Under the pieces are notes generated by a model that was not told where the DNA came from, did no database searches, and saw only the letters and a program-made list of their open reading frames with translations. A DNA stretch of 64,000 nt from contig CM077116.1 in assembly GCA_039619475.1 (NCBI GenBank), forward strand, positions 381,696,760 to 381,760,759, given 5' to 3'. A program made the translations under genes and the position numbers. This stretch comes from Icerya purchasi (Eukaryota; Arthropoda; Insecta; Hemiptera; Monophlebidae). Below are positions 45,937 through 56,640 of the stretch, in pieces; the stretch's first letter is position 1; each line of letters begins with the position of its first letter.

Positions 45937-47003
45937 AGATTTAAACGCCAAAATTGCCAAACTAGGCCTTACGTCCGAACTGTATAATACCGATAAAAGG
46001 TAATTCACAACAAAAATTTTTTTTAATGAGGGAAAAAAAAAAGAAATTTCAAAAGTACGTATCATGTTAATGGTGTGCGCAAATGCCACTAGAAGCTATA
46101 TGCTAAAATTCTTAGCTGTGGTTAAATCTAAGTCCCCACGGGTATTTAAAAACATAAAAGTCGAATCTCTTCCAGTAACGTACAAAAACCAAAGCCCGGC
46201 GTTGGGCACTAAAGAAGTTTTTTTTATACTGGTTTTCCAACCATTTTTTATAAGAAGTCAAAGAATACTTAAAGGGAAAAAATCTGCGATTGAAAGCCTT
46301 TTTGTTGTTATATAATGCTCCAGGATACTCAGACAAAGACGAATTGAGAATTAAGACGGCTGATGGTTGCATAGAGGCTTTGTATTCACCAAAAAATTGT
46401 GCTGCACTGATTCAGCCAATGAATCAAAATGTTATCAAGACTTTGTAAGCGTATTACAAGAAGCACCTACTAATTGATATCGTCAGCCAACCTGACGCAG
46501 ACATCACGTCAGTCTTGAAAAGATTTAACATCAAGGATGCTATTGTCAATGCAGCATTTACGTAGTATCACGTCAAGTTTTTAACTCTAATAAAATCTTG
46601 AAAAAATGTTTGGCCAGGAAATCCATTCCTTCCAAAAAAAGGACGACAGAAATAACAAATCTGAAGATAACAATGATGTTATCGAGGCTGCGCGTTTACA
46701 CTTTGTGATGAAATTAACATTCTGAAAGAATCTGCAGAAGACTTGAAAAGAAGTGTATTCTGATCTAACAAAAGAGTTGATAATCCAGGAAGTTACGGCT
46801 CATGTTATAGACGACTTGATTGAGAAGGCCACGGAGGTGAAATGCGCAATTACTTGCAGTTATGTCGGCTGCCAACACTTAAATATGTTGTTATGTCGAG
46901 AGGGATCCCGACTGCGATAATAGTTTAATGTTAAAAGACATTTAAGAAAAAACCTTTGCGGGAGAAGAAACAAAAAACGATTACAGATTTTTTTAAGCCA
47001 TAA
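45937..47003 (+). pseudogene. pogo/Tigger (Jerky-like) transposase, frameshifted
   Basis: The order of fragments matches a DDE_1-type transposase: near 45945 FKRQNCQ-type sequence whose alternate frame reads LNAKIAKLGLTSELYNTDK (the 'l..iYNaDEtgl' region, with the catalytic DE altered). Then LMVCANATRSYMLKFLAV, KSKSPRVFKNIKVESLPV and TYKNQSPALG. After a frameshift come LRLKAFLLLYNAPGYSDKDE (LLLDNAPGH, with D to Y), CIEALYSPKNCAALIQPMNQ, NVIKTL, a stop, AYYKKHLL and DADITSVLKRFNIKDAI. The C-terminal end KKQKTITDFFKP followed by TAA at 47001 looks like a PCNA-binding (PIP) tail seen in this group. Several stops and frameshifts and the altered catalytic residues mark it as dead. Terminal repeats were not located. 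Confidence 0.88.
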
Positions 47004-47009
47004 AGGTGT

Positions 47010-47860
47010 AATACTGTAGGTCCATAGGTAATCGCTACAATTTTTATTATGTTGTAAGAATTACTGTACACGAATTTCTTAGTACGTAGAAGCTGATTTA
47101 TATACATAATTTCTTGTATTTGAGGTATAAGTAACTACATATTGTAGACATAAATATGTAATAAATTTTTATTATTCGTCTGTGTAAAACTATGCTTAAT
47201 TGAGTTTTTTTTTAGTATCCTCAATGGCCGTAACATACGTACTGAATGTAACAACTTAAATGTTCTTGCCTTAAAAGTCTAAATTCAGTTTTAAAAAATC
47301 AACCTTTGGTAATCCGTCACCCCCCCTCGGTCCCGTAACTGCCGGCTTATCGTGAGTCAAATGTATTCGTTTAATATAAAAATCTTCATTCCATTTACAA
47401 TTGTTATTGCATTTATATTATTGTAGAGCAAAAAAATTAAAATAAAAATGTGTAGTTTTATAAAAATTTTATTAAACTACCGTCGCATAAAATGTGTCAA
47501 AGAAGACCGGTGTTAATTTAATTTGACCGTTTTATTTAATACGATCAAATTTTCTTTTCTTTTTTCAATCGATATATTTAAAAATACATGAAATTAGTGC
47601 AATATTTAAAATATAAAAAAATTATAATCCTCAAGAAACATATCTATAATTCAATATTTCTACCACTAACCGAGCAAATGATAAATTTCGACGTGAGCGT
47701 GCATTTTTTCTAGAGGTTAAATATTTTTTCGTGGCATTTTACAATTTTGTAAGCGCTTTTAGTGGCATTTTTGGCAAATCAGATTTAAAAATAAGAAAAA
47801 TGCAACATTAGAATACTGTGTAGTAATTTAATTGTGCTACCGTCACGGTTCGTCGTGAGC
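47010..47860. other. AT-rich spacer
   Basis: May include the 3' untranslated part of the Tigger relic. It carries a C-rich segment near 47319-47345 but no gene. Confidence 0.4.
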
Positions 47861-47864
47861 ATGA

Positions 47865-48360
47865 TTCGTTGGAACCACATTTCGCCGCTGGTGACGTTAC
47901 ACCAAAAGCCACGGTTCGCCGTCGGAATTATAATAAGCAGATATTTGTTGTTTTTAAAGTTGAGGGAAAATTTTCAACTTCGCTAATGTGTTTTTATTTG
48001 TTCATTCGATTAGTGTTGAATGAAATTACTGTAATTAAAAAGTAAATTATAAGAACATTTTATGATAAAATCATTACTAAAAATCAAATTAGAATGGAAA
48101 TATTTCATTTTTTTCTCGCTCTTAAGTATTTTCATTCTAATTCGACTTTTAGTAATGATTTCATCGTAAAATTTTCTTACAATTTGTTTTAATTCCGCTA
48201 GTTCATTCAACACTAATCAAGTGTACAAATACAAGTAAAACACATTAGCGAAATTGAAATTTTTCCCTCGACTTTAAAAAACAAGCACCTGTTTATTATC
48301 GTAGCTTTTAGTGTAATGTCGTCGGAACAACGTGCCTGCGGCGAACTAGATATTTTAATT
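47865..48360. mobile_element. Foldback element with ~220-bp arms
   Basis: About 47880-48100 is inverted at about 48135-48355. Matching blocks include GGTTCGCCG, GACGTTACAC.AAAAGC.ACG, AAAGT.GAGGGAAAA.TTTCAA, CGCTAATGTGTTTT, GATTAGTGTTGAATGAA and AAATCATTACTAAAA.TC.AATTAGAATG. The arms are about 80-85% alike by eye. The loop is about 30 bp. Read on the minus strand, the right arm is open as LNELAELKQIVRKFYDEIIT then KSRIRMKILKSE, which looks like real, captured or transposon-derived coding sequence. The left arm carries a decayed version. Superfamily unknown. Confidence 0.7.
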
Positions 48361-48699
48361 TTTGCTAGGCAGTTCGATAAACTTTATATAATTTCCTGTT
48401 AATTCGATACAATTTATGGGAAATTTGAATATTAATCTCTCGATTCTCTTGTTTATGCGTTAAAAGTTCAATCAATCGATTAATTTATACAATCTATAAA
48501 AAAAACCTGTCGATAAAATATTTACTCGTCACGTGGATAATACTTTTTCTTTTTTATTTTCATAAACAATGTTCGTAACCTCAACCATATGCTGATTATA
48601 TAATACTAACCTAGGAATATATTATAACAACCTAGAAGGACTATCTCTCAAGTGAAGGACTAGGTCAATGATGTTAGTTGATTACATAGAGCAGCAAGG

Positions 48700-48965
48700 T
48701 CATCATGGCAACCGATAAAATTAAGTACGGCCCCCATGAAACCTAGCCAAAATTAAGCAAAGGAAAATTAAAGAATGCTATTGACTACGGGATGATTATC
48801 TGGGCATATAGTATAATATAGCAAGAAGTTAGTGTAACCGATACAATTAAGTACGGCCCATGAAACTTTGCTAAAACTATCGTAAAATATAATATTTCTA
48901 ATGGTGAGAGTACCATAACAACCGATATATAGTCAAATATGGCTCATAAATTCCTGCTAATAGTA
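48700..48965. repeat. Short degenerate tandem repeat, three units
   Basis: The block AACCGATA.AATTAAGTACGG followed by CCCATGAAAC.T.GC.AAAA recurs at about 48708, 48836 and (diverged) 48919. The first two are 128 bp apart. Confidence 0.6.
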
Positions 48966-48979
48966 TTAAAAGTATATAA

Positions 48980-49555
48980 TATGCGTTTAGATAAATGTAT
49001 TACGCGTGAACCAAAAACTACTTATGTTATGTTATTGGAAGAGCAGTAAGGCACAACATTTCCTATGTTTTTATCTCCGCTTAAGGTTACCCGGCAGTGT
49101 TCTAATGTACATTTTATTAGTTTAAGGATTCAGATTTGTACTTAATTCCTCACAGAACTTTCCACACTGTCTGATATGAACATATTTAAATCATGTATTC
49201 CTTTGTACATATTTGTAATAGATTACTCCAACACGTGTTCGCATGTAATTTCAAACCCAAATTACTTCCAAATTGGTGCGATGATGGTTTGAAAGGTAAA
49301 TCTTTTTAAGCTAAGATTTAAAGTTGATTTTTTCGCTAATATCGGCTACAACAGTCTAACACCTGTAGCCATTTTTTGACGAGTCTCAGCAACATGAGTA
49401 CGCTAGGTGGGTCGCCAATCCAGTTCGGAATCCGATTTTTGAATTTCAAAGTTTTTTATTTTTATCCTGCAACATGTTATGAATCTACTAGTGAAAGAGG
49501 AATACGTTGACATTTCTGTTCGTTGAATTTGGTTTTTCAGTTATCCGCCCATATC
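48980..49555. other. Spacer, nothing recognised
   Basis: No coding content or repeat was recognised. Confidence 0.4.
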
Positions 49556-49565
49556 TAGATTCTGT

Positions 49566-49790
49566 TTATACGTTGCTGAATAGAGCGAGGTTTGCATGAC
49601 TGGAATTAACATTAGAATCGAATGTAGCTATATCGACGACAAAGGAAGCTAAAACAGTCTGATTCGAAATAGGTAGATAATTGATACAGACTGAATATAA
49701 GATTGGCCCGAGGAGACTACCCCGTGGAACTCTACAATTTTCCTCTGACACTTGATTTTGTGTTATTAGTTTTTACAACAAAAAATTCTG
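49566..49790 (-). pseudogene. Jockey-type LINE reverse-transcriptase fragment
   Basis: The minus strand reads VSEENCRVPRGSLLGPILYS, VCINYLPISNQTVLASFVVD and IATF. This matches RT motif 'VPQGS.LGPlLY..y..DlP.....tLa.(Y/F)ADD.A', with Q to R in VPQGS and the catalytic ADD changed to VVD. Loss of the catalytic aspartate and the short length show a dead fragment. Confidence 0.85.
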
Positions 49791-49799
49791 TCTGATAAG

Positions 49800-52470
49800 G
49801 AGGAAAGAAAAAATAAATACAATTCAAAGAGAGTAGTGTAACTGAGTTTATATAGCTCTAAGATCTGAAATTTTATCTCATACTTTTTATGTCGTAAACC
49901 GTGACTGTTCCTCCGTAATTTGTATTTTTTTTCAAAATTATAATATTTTTAAAATACTATACACTCAAATGATTTTGCGTTTTTTTTTTTTGAAAAAACA
50001 TATATACGATGCAAGTTCGCTTGCGGAGCAGAAAACGTTATTAAATTTTTTTTGAAATTTATCTTGAATTTTGCCAAGTGCTCTGTTTCAATTTAAAAAA
50101 GGCTATTAAAAATTATTTTTTTAATATCGTATTAGTTTTGTCTCTACGAAACCGGAGAAAGAGGTAGGCGAATTGAAGTAAGTTCGTTTTCTTTGAAATT
50201 TTTAAATTATTTGTAGATTTCAGCATTTTCATCAATATATAATCCGTAAGTGCGTTATTTTTACTGCATTGTTGACGAAGTCTTGCAAGACTAAAAATAT
50301 TTTTATTATGTTCTATTTATTAAGTTCGTTAATATTTTTTAATTTTGTAATAATGAACGTCACTAATATCAACTAAAAACAATTTCGTAATATTAGCATA
50401 TAATAAAAACAAATTTTTCCTGAATATTACATAAAAAAAATAAATGAAAAAAAAGTAAATACTTTTATCTTTTTACTCTCTGATAAAATTTGATGGGAAA
50501 ATAACTGCAGTGGAATGGCTATGTTACCAGCTTGTTGTGCTTAAAATGCTTTGTACGTTAAACAACGTTCCAAATGCTACAGCAACATACAATGATACAA
50601 TGAAGAGGAATAGCCACCGGACAAAAGAATTGTGACCCGTTATTTGTTTTAAGAAGAAATAGTAGACTCGAGTTTTTCTGCCGCCTGATGGGAGTGATAA
50701 GAAAATAATACGGAAAAAAGAATTTCTCCAGAACTATGCGTTACATTTAATAACAGTATGATTACAGCATATGCGCCACATACTATTATGAATCATTATT
50801 ATAACGCGCTGTTGTTACGGTCTGTAGCAGTCTAGGTTTGGTCGATTTAATAAATGAGAAAGGTGACTGTTATCATTTAAACTTGACTACTATGTAATGT
50901 CGATTTCATTCGGTTCATTAAATTAATTTTCGTGAACTTTGAAAACACCGATACAAATCTGCAATAACTTACATCTTGCCAAAATACGATAAATAGTATT
51001 GTTTAAAAGAAATACATTTATCTGCGGACTTTATACCGGGTGAGAATATTTTACGGAAGTTATGCGATAAATTTGAAACGATAGCTAGAAATATTTTATG
51101 AGGCTGGCGTACGTGGTATTTTAAGTGCATTTTGTACGAATTATGTTTATGGGAGCCCCTCCAAAAAAAACAAAAAAAACAAAGTATATTTTGATGGATG
51201 CAGTTGACTTTAGCGTAGTTCAGAAAGCGAAACAGGCTAGCCAGAAGTAAGTGTAACTGTAAATTTCTTTAATTCTTTATTTTTTTGAAGTAAATAATTT
51301 ATTCGTGATAAACATGTTGATTGTAGAAGTACGAAAGTAGGCGGTTATTTTATATAATTCCGCGATCAACATACTTCCTTCACCTGCATATCAATTTTGT
51401 CTGATGATTTTGAGTGCATCTCTCCCATCTTTTTTTTAGTTACCGCGCACTGGCTAAGATCCGGGATAGTTAAAATTTTAGGTTTGTGACGAAACAATTG
51501 ACAAATTTAGGAAAATAATTTCCGAATAAAGTTTTCATCGTCAATGGAATGTGGAAGTGTGGGCTGGATAAGAGATAGGAAGCAAACAGGTTCCACAGAA
51601 AAAAAAACGGTAGATATTTATTCGGGACAAATGAATGGTTTATGTGTCATGCGCTGGGTGCGAAGTACTCTATTTGAATGAATGATTGACCATAAGCTGA
51701 TACGTTTTGATGGATCAATTTTTTTGTTTCGTTTTTTACAATAAAGCATTATATTCGATATTAGACCTACAAGCGAAGTAAATTGTGCATTTGAAGATAG
51801 CATAGATATTATTTTTTTAAATAGAATTTTTGAAGGCATTTTAAGGATTCTGATATCTTGGTAACGCCCACCAAAGTTATATTTTTGATTAATATAGTGA
51901 ATTTTCCTTCGTTTTTTCTTTTCCTCTATGTGCTGACAGACTTTAATGTTGAATGGAAAATCAAAACTCCCAAAAACTGTTTACTTTACTCCAACGTTTA
52001 CTGCTGTTAATGTTCTTGCGTTTTTAATGTGTACGGTTTTAAACGGTTTGCGCGTAATATTTACGGGCTGAAAACTGTTTGGCGTCGAAAATCGGGCTTT
52101 CTGCCCTATTATGAATTAGCCACAACTTCATTCTTACGTCGGGTATAATATGAAAAATCATGAAACCTTTTTTTTTTTTTTTTTGTCGATCGTAACGTTC
52201 AAAAAAAAATTAAAATCGACCTCTCCGCAATACATTTTTATTGATTTATATATTAAAGATCATTTCTGTTTTATAGTTTTAAGTCAATTTTTCTTTCATT
52301 TAATGTTTTTTTTTTTTTTTTTTTTGTTTTCTCGTTTAAAATTTATCGCATTCCATAAAAAGTTTCATTTCCAACACCGTTAGTTTTCGACTGACGCACA
52401 GTTTTTTTGCGACTTCATTGGCAATAACTAAAAATAAGTACCACAAATTTCATCATCTTTGTCTTCACTG
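49800..52470. other. AT-rich stretch, nothing recognised
   Basis: No supported gene. Frames at 51618-51839 and 52150-52383 are low-complexity or unassigned. The latter is driven by poly-T runs. Confidence 0.45.
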
Positions 52471-52476
52471 TAACTT

Positions 52477-52615
52477 TTATTTGAAAATAGAATTAATTAG
52501 CTTATGATGACTATAAAAAGATACAAATATTTCTGATCTTAATGAATTTAAGTACCCCGAAAAAACAGCATCCAAGCAGGTTCCATATCGCGTTGTTGAA
52601 ATACGAATGCCATTA
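52477..52615 (-). pseudogene. LINE endonuclease C-terminal fragment
   Basis: Minus strand NGIRISTTRYGTCLDAVFSG then YLNSLRSEIFVSFYSHHKLI matches the end of the same endonuclease family as 6730-7200 (NESTTKYGT ... DVVFSRH ... KPIVSF). Its upstream side stops at the end of the piggyBac element at 52625. Confidence 0.8.
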
Positions 52616-52624
52616 TACCGTATT

Positions 52625-53957
52625 ACACAAGGCGGGTATTTTTTACCCGGTTCACAAATATATTTGTTTATAGCCACATATATTTATTTTTCATAAAAAT
52701 TTTAGTAATATACATATTGGGTACCATCAAAATATTAAACTTGCTCGCAATGTGTGACCACCCTTTCCACCAAAAAAAAAACATACATGAAAAGTATAAC
52801 TCCTTATAAAAAATATTAACAGATGATAAATTCGATAGATATCAGGTTTTGATAAATCTCGCATGTCCCAAAATTTAAGAATAACCCAAAATTAAATTAG
52901 AAATTTAATAAAATTCATTAAAATCAAAAAAGTCATAATACAATAGATTATTTATCTCATATTTCTAAATTTGAAATACAAGCAGGATATATGAATGTTC
53001 TATGTATATCGATCTGTTGCAATAATGGCACGATTTATTTGTTTTACGGTCTTTCGCTTTACTACAAAAATCACATCTTCGTTTCTTTGATGTGGACGGT
53101 GGTTCAAACTGAACGGAAGATGTGATTTCTAAAACTTGACTTATACAAATCCGAAGTTCTGCAGGTAAGCACCGGTGGTTTTGATCCCTTAGTCACGCAT
53201 GACGTTCTACCAAAGTTTTCACAAGAATTTTTAGAAATGAAGTTCTCACAACTAACTGGCCATTTTCTTTTGATGAATTGAACTGATAAATTTTATAAGC
53301 GCGCTGATCCTAGAAAAATCGAATACACCATAAAAAAATCGAAGTGGCCAACGTCTTGTTTGTCGTCTGGTCGATTTTTCATGACAAAGTTGATCAAAAG
53401 AATCTACACCTCTTTTCGTGGAGTTGTAAAACAATATTACATCCGGCTTTTGAGTTGCGGGATCAATGTCCGCAGTAAAGTGCATGGTTGACGGTAGAAT
53501 AACATTTTTATTTTTTCTTGGAGTGAATGAAACCATAGTTTTGTCTGAAGACGCATCTTCTTCAAAGTGTATGATGCTTCTAAATCGGATTCAGTATACT
53601 GTCGTTCTAATTCCTCTAGAATATGTACGTAGATAATTTAAATTCATAACGAGACCGACTTACATAGAATTTTACGAACATAAGAAACAGCTGAAATTTC
53701 TGTGAAATAAAACTGAACGTTTGAAAAATATTATATCATTATACGCAACGTGGGTATTTTTTACCCGATTGCTAGACACTACTACAAACAAATAGGATTT
53801 TTTTGTAAACAAAGCAATTTTTTCCGGATGTGAGGTGATTAATATCAACATAAAGAATGTCACGAAAGACTCCTAAACGGCCAAGGCCAAATTTCAACCA
53901 ATGCCGCGTAATGATAATGCGAAGATTGATCGGGTCATTTTTACCCGGACCTTGTGT
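52625..53957 (-). mobile_element. Decayed piggyBac-like element, 1.3 kb, internally deleted
   Basis: The left end reads ACACAAGGCGGGTA...TTTTTTACCCGG and the right end, reversed, ACACAAGGTCCGGGTAAAAA. The outer 8-bp ACACAAGG is inverted at both ends, with GGGT/ACCC palindromes just inside. A further internal copy of GGGTATTTTTTACCC lies near 53745. The interior contains piggyBac transposase sequence in minus orientation. The expected TTAA duplication is not clear (TTAC on the left, ATGA on the right), so it is either mutated or the ends are slightly off. Confidence 0.72.
52990..53540 (-). pseudogene. piggyBac transposase C-terminal half, frameshifted
   Basis: Minus strand from about 53536: MVSFTPRKNKNVILPSTMHF, PATQKPDVILFYNSTKRGVD, SFDQLCHEKSTRRQTRRWPL and RFFYGVFDFSRISALI. 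This is the DDE_Tnp_1_7 'YN.tK.GVD..DQl...y...R.t+RWp...F....d.a..Na' block, including the last catalytic Asp (GVD). A frameshift and a stop follow, then RRCDFCSKAKDRKTNKSCHY and CNRSIYIEHS, the C-terminal Cys-rich zinc-binding domain with one Cys replaced by Tyr. The N-terminal half with the first catalytic residues is missing. Confidence 0.92.
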
Positions 53958-54329
53958 ATGAAGGATTAATTTTTAGAATTCCGTACACTTGTAATGTACG
54001 AAATCCTAATAAGGTAGTTCAGAAACGGTACAAAAATATCAAAAAAAATCAATAACTCTCGAGAACGGTTTCACTTATAAACTTCAAAATTGCATCATAA
54101 ATTACAATTAAACTTCTATCTACGGCAATATATAACTTCGAGCTAACCGATTATTGTGAGCGGAAAAAAACCCAAAAAAGCTGTCAAGAATAATATATAA
54201 GGAATTGAAAACTATCTCAAAAATTACTTAAAAATTCATAACTCATCTACTAATTAACCTTTTTAAAGTAAAATTAAAAAAATTAAAACAAATCGTAGAA
54301 GCTCTTTCATAAAATCAAAAAAATTACGA

Positions 54330-54565
54330 TTAAAACTTTTGAAGTTGGCGATAAGTTCAAAAAAGCGCAAAAAGTGACTTCCCTTCCTCTGCGATGCGGG
54401 TACAAGGTTAAAAACACGAAGCTTGAAATTCTTGAAACAAATATTTTTTTTCCCCGGCATGTGATATATCGATTGAAAGACCGCCGGAATCAACCTGTAT
54501 TTCATTTTCTTAACGAACTTTTGAAGATGGCGAAAAGTTCAATAAGGCGCGAAAAATGATATTTC
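54330..54565. repeat. ~182-bp tandem duplication (degenerate)
   Basis: The block CTTTTGAAG.TGGCGA.AAGTTCAA.AA.GCGC.AAAA.TGA occurs at about 54335 and 54518. Frames on both strands here (54263-54687) overlap each other and are unassigned. Confidence 0.45.
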
Positions 54566-54689
54566 TTTATTTCGAATTTAGTATTATGTAAATGTAAATT
54601 ATAATTATGTTTAAGTGTTAACATACGGGGAATCCTCAACGCATGAAACATCATGCTTGACTGAACTTGTTGAATGTAATTCATCACGT

Positions 54690-55170
54690 AAAAATTAAAT
54701 CTCTGAAGTTTACATTAAAATCTCCGGCTAAGATCATTGCGATCTTATCTTTTTCCGATGTTTTTCTAATTTCATTATAGATGCATGCGACTGCAGTATA
54801 TGTCAATAATTCATCGCGGATAAACTCTATAATTTCATAATTTTTTTTTTCTTCTGATAAATATACATTGAGATGATAATAATAAATAATTCGTTTGTCC
54901 TTGTGCGTACAATCGACGTCGTTTAGTTCTCCTGTTGTGTTACTGAATCAGTAACTTTCAACATGCAATCATGATTTTCAGAAACATACAGTGATGAATT
55001 AGTATTTTTAATTTATTTCGGTGTGTTAACGTTATCCGAAATTTTGTGGAAAATTGCAACACCTTCAGCCTCCTTTTTTGAGGTCTTTTATGTGTATTAA
55101 CACATTTAAAATTTGGAATATCTTTATTTTCGTCATCTTCCAACCATGTTTCACATAGCAAGAAAACCTG
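54690..55170 (-). pseudogene. LINE endonuclease N-terminal and middle part
   Basis: Minus strand from about 55165: MLCETWLEDDENKDIPNFKC and VNTHKRPQKR. Then, with frame changes, VAIFHKISDN, VSENHDCMLKVTDSVTQQEN, and near 54690-54850 YEIIEFIRDELLTYTAV and IAMILAGDFNVNFRDL. ETWL and GDFNVNF are endonuclease-domain hallmarks. The sequence breaks off right after GDFNVNF. The continuation of this domain type reappears at 52615, so one element may have been split by later insertions. Confidence 0.82.
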
Positions 55171-55288
55171 GCAAAGACTTGATCCTTCAAGTCTAAATGT
55201 AAGCTTTGACAGCTGAATATTCTTTTACATTGATCTACTGTTATTAAACTTTTAGTCTCCAGTCTAAAACTCTTTTAACAGATTTTAT

Positions 55289-55345
55289 TAGCTCGACGAG
55301 TTTACTATCTCAAAACTCCGAGTGTCCCATAAAAAGTTTCACTTT
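55289..55345 (+). repeat. ~57-bp dispersed direct repeat, copy 1
   Basis: TAGCTCGACGAGTTTACT...CAAAACTC, then GTGTCCCATAAAAAGTTTCA and CTT recur at 55654-55713. The closing AAGTTTCACTT also ends the block at 7185-7470. Confidence 0.7.
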
Positions 55346-55653
55346 AATAATAATAAAATGATGATATGAATAAGAAAATATAAAGATAGTTTTTAAAAAT
55401 TTTTGTTATTGTAACAAGATACTGAATCGCGTCAAATTTCTATTTATCTATCTTTACCTATAGTAAACGTTTTATTCAATTTTTTTTTTTTTTTTTTAAT
55501 TCAAATTTTTTTATCTATTACAAAACATAATACTCTTTTTACCTATGCCGGAAAACATTTGATTTAATTTTTTTTGTTTCTGTCTCTCTTGCTCTACATT
55601 CTAGTGAACGGGAATTAGAAAAGGACAAGTAGTTTAACAAATACATAGTTTAA

Positions 55654-55713
55654 TAGTTCGACAAGTTTACTCTCTACATCAAAACTCGTAGTGTCCCATA
55701 AAAAGTTTCACTT
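55654..55713 (+). repeat. ~60-bp dispersed direct repeat, copy 2
   Basis: Second copy of the repeat at 55289-55345, followed by CAAAAAATT. Possibly a retroelement 3' tail. Confidence 0.7.
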
Positions 55714-56068
55714 CAAAAAATTAACAAAATTGACGAGTGAGGAGCAATTTATTTTATCTTCTAAAAAAAATTTTTCATGAAATTTTTATTAAGTATACCA
55801 CGTTTCGGCAATAACGGGAAAGTATTATTTACAATGTTTGAAAGTTAATTCTAATTTCACCATGTAAGCCAGACCTGTGCGAAGGCTTGTTTAAATTTTT
55901 CTGCGACCCGTAGTATAAAAAGAATAAACATGTATAGAGTGCAATGTTTTTTTTTTTTCGTGCTGGTTAGTGACCCATGTCTAGTAAAAATTTCAGGTCA
56001 ATTTAAATTTTAATTCTGTAAGATTTTGAGTGGGAATGGAGTTATTTTTTATCAACAATTATAGACAT

Positions 56069-56457
56069 ATTCAGTCTAAATTACAATTTAAAAATAAAAT
56101 CATAGTACTCGACAATCAAATGGCTATCTTAGATTGATTTTTGATCCTTCATTTGAATATTATACTGGTCAACCCGAAACCGCTGAGTTTAAAGTACTAC
56201 GACAAAGGCTTGTATTTTAATTTGTACCTAGCAAACCGATAGGAAGTAAACCAATAAATTTCACCAGTCTATAAAATGGTTAATCTTTTTTTTCTTGTTC
56301 CCCTGGTTCACTTATTGTTGCCCCATACTTTTCTACAAACTTCTTCACTGCAAGCTAACTCCGATTTTGAATTTTAAAGGAATATCGGGTATATTTTTCG
56401 CTGAATTTTAATCTTTCGCATTTATTGCCAAATCAAGGGTTGGTTTTATGTAGCGCT
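56069..56457 (-). repeat. Dispersed repeat, copy 2 (first copy at 3124-3510)
   Basis: 389 bp closely matching 3124-3510 from ATTCAGTCTAAATTAC to TAGCGCT. On the minus strand it follows directly on LINE-like coding sequence ending NDPTPYNISSIL, which suggests it is the 3' region of that element. Confidence 0.75.
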
Positions 56458-56640
56458 GTCCGGAAATGTAAGTATAGAAGAAATATTGTAAGGAGTAGGG
56501 TCATTGAGTTGAAGTAATTTAGAGTATAATGCGGTTGTTCATGGAATAAAGAGGAAATTCGAAAAGCACATGGTCAATGTCGCACACATAATTATTACCC
56601 GGTGAGTGATTGAAGATGAGGAGAGAAGCGATATCGAGAA
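56458..56640 (-). pseudogene. Jockey-type LINE C-terminal fragment
   Basis: Minus strand reads YVCDIDHVLFEFPLYSMNNR then LLQLNDPTPYNISSIL across a frame change. This fits the C-terminal zinc-knuckle-like 'C.C....(I)(D/E)H(V/I)L..CPLY...R' region of Jockey elements, with Cys residues partly lost. Sequence up to about 57000 may be part of the same element but is not diagnostic. Confidence 0.5.

Noticed and set aside
45710..45937. 75-codon minus-strand frame
   Set aside because: It abuts the upstream side of the Tigger relic and has no recognisable content; probably antisense of decayed transposase or leader.
34290..51185. Recurrent GCCCCTCCAAAAAAA at about 34303 and 51152
   Set aside because: Similarity does not extend beyond about 20 bp, so chance or a simple A-rich motif is likely.
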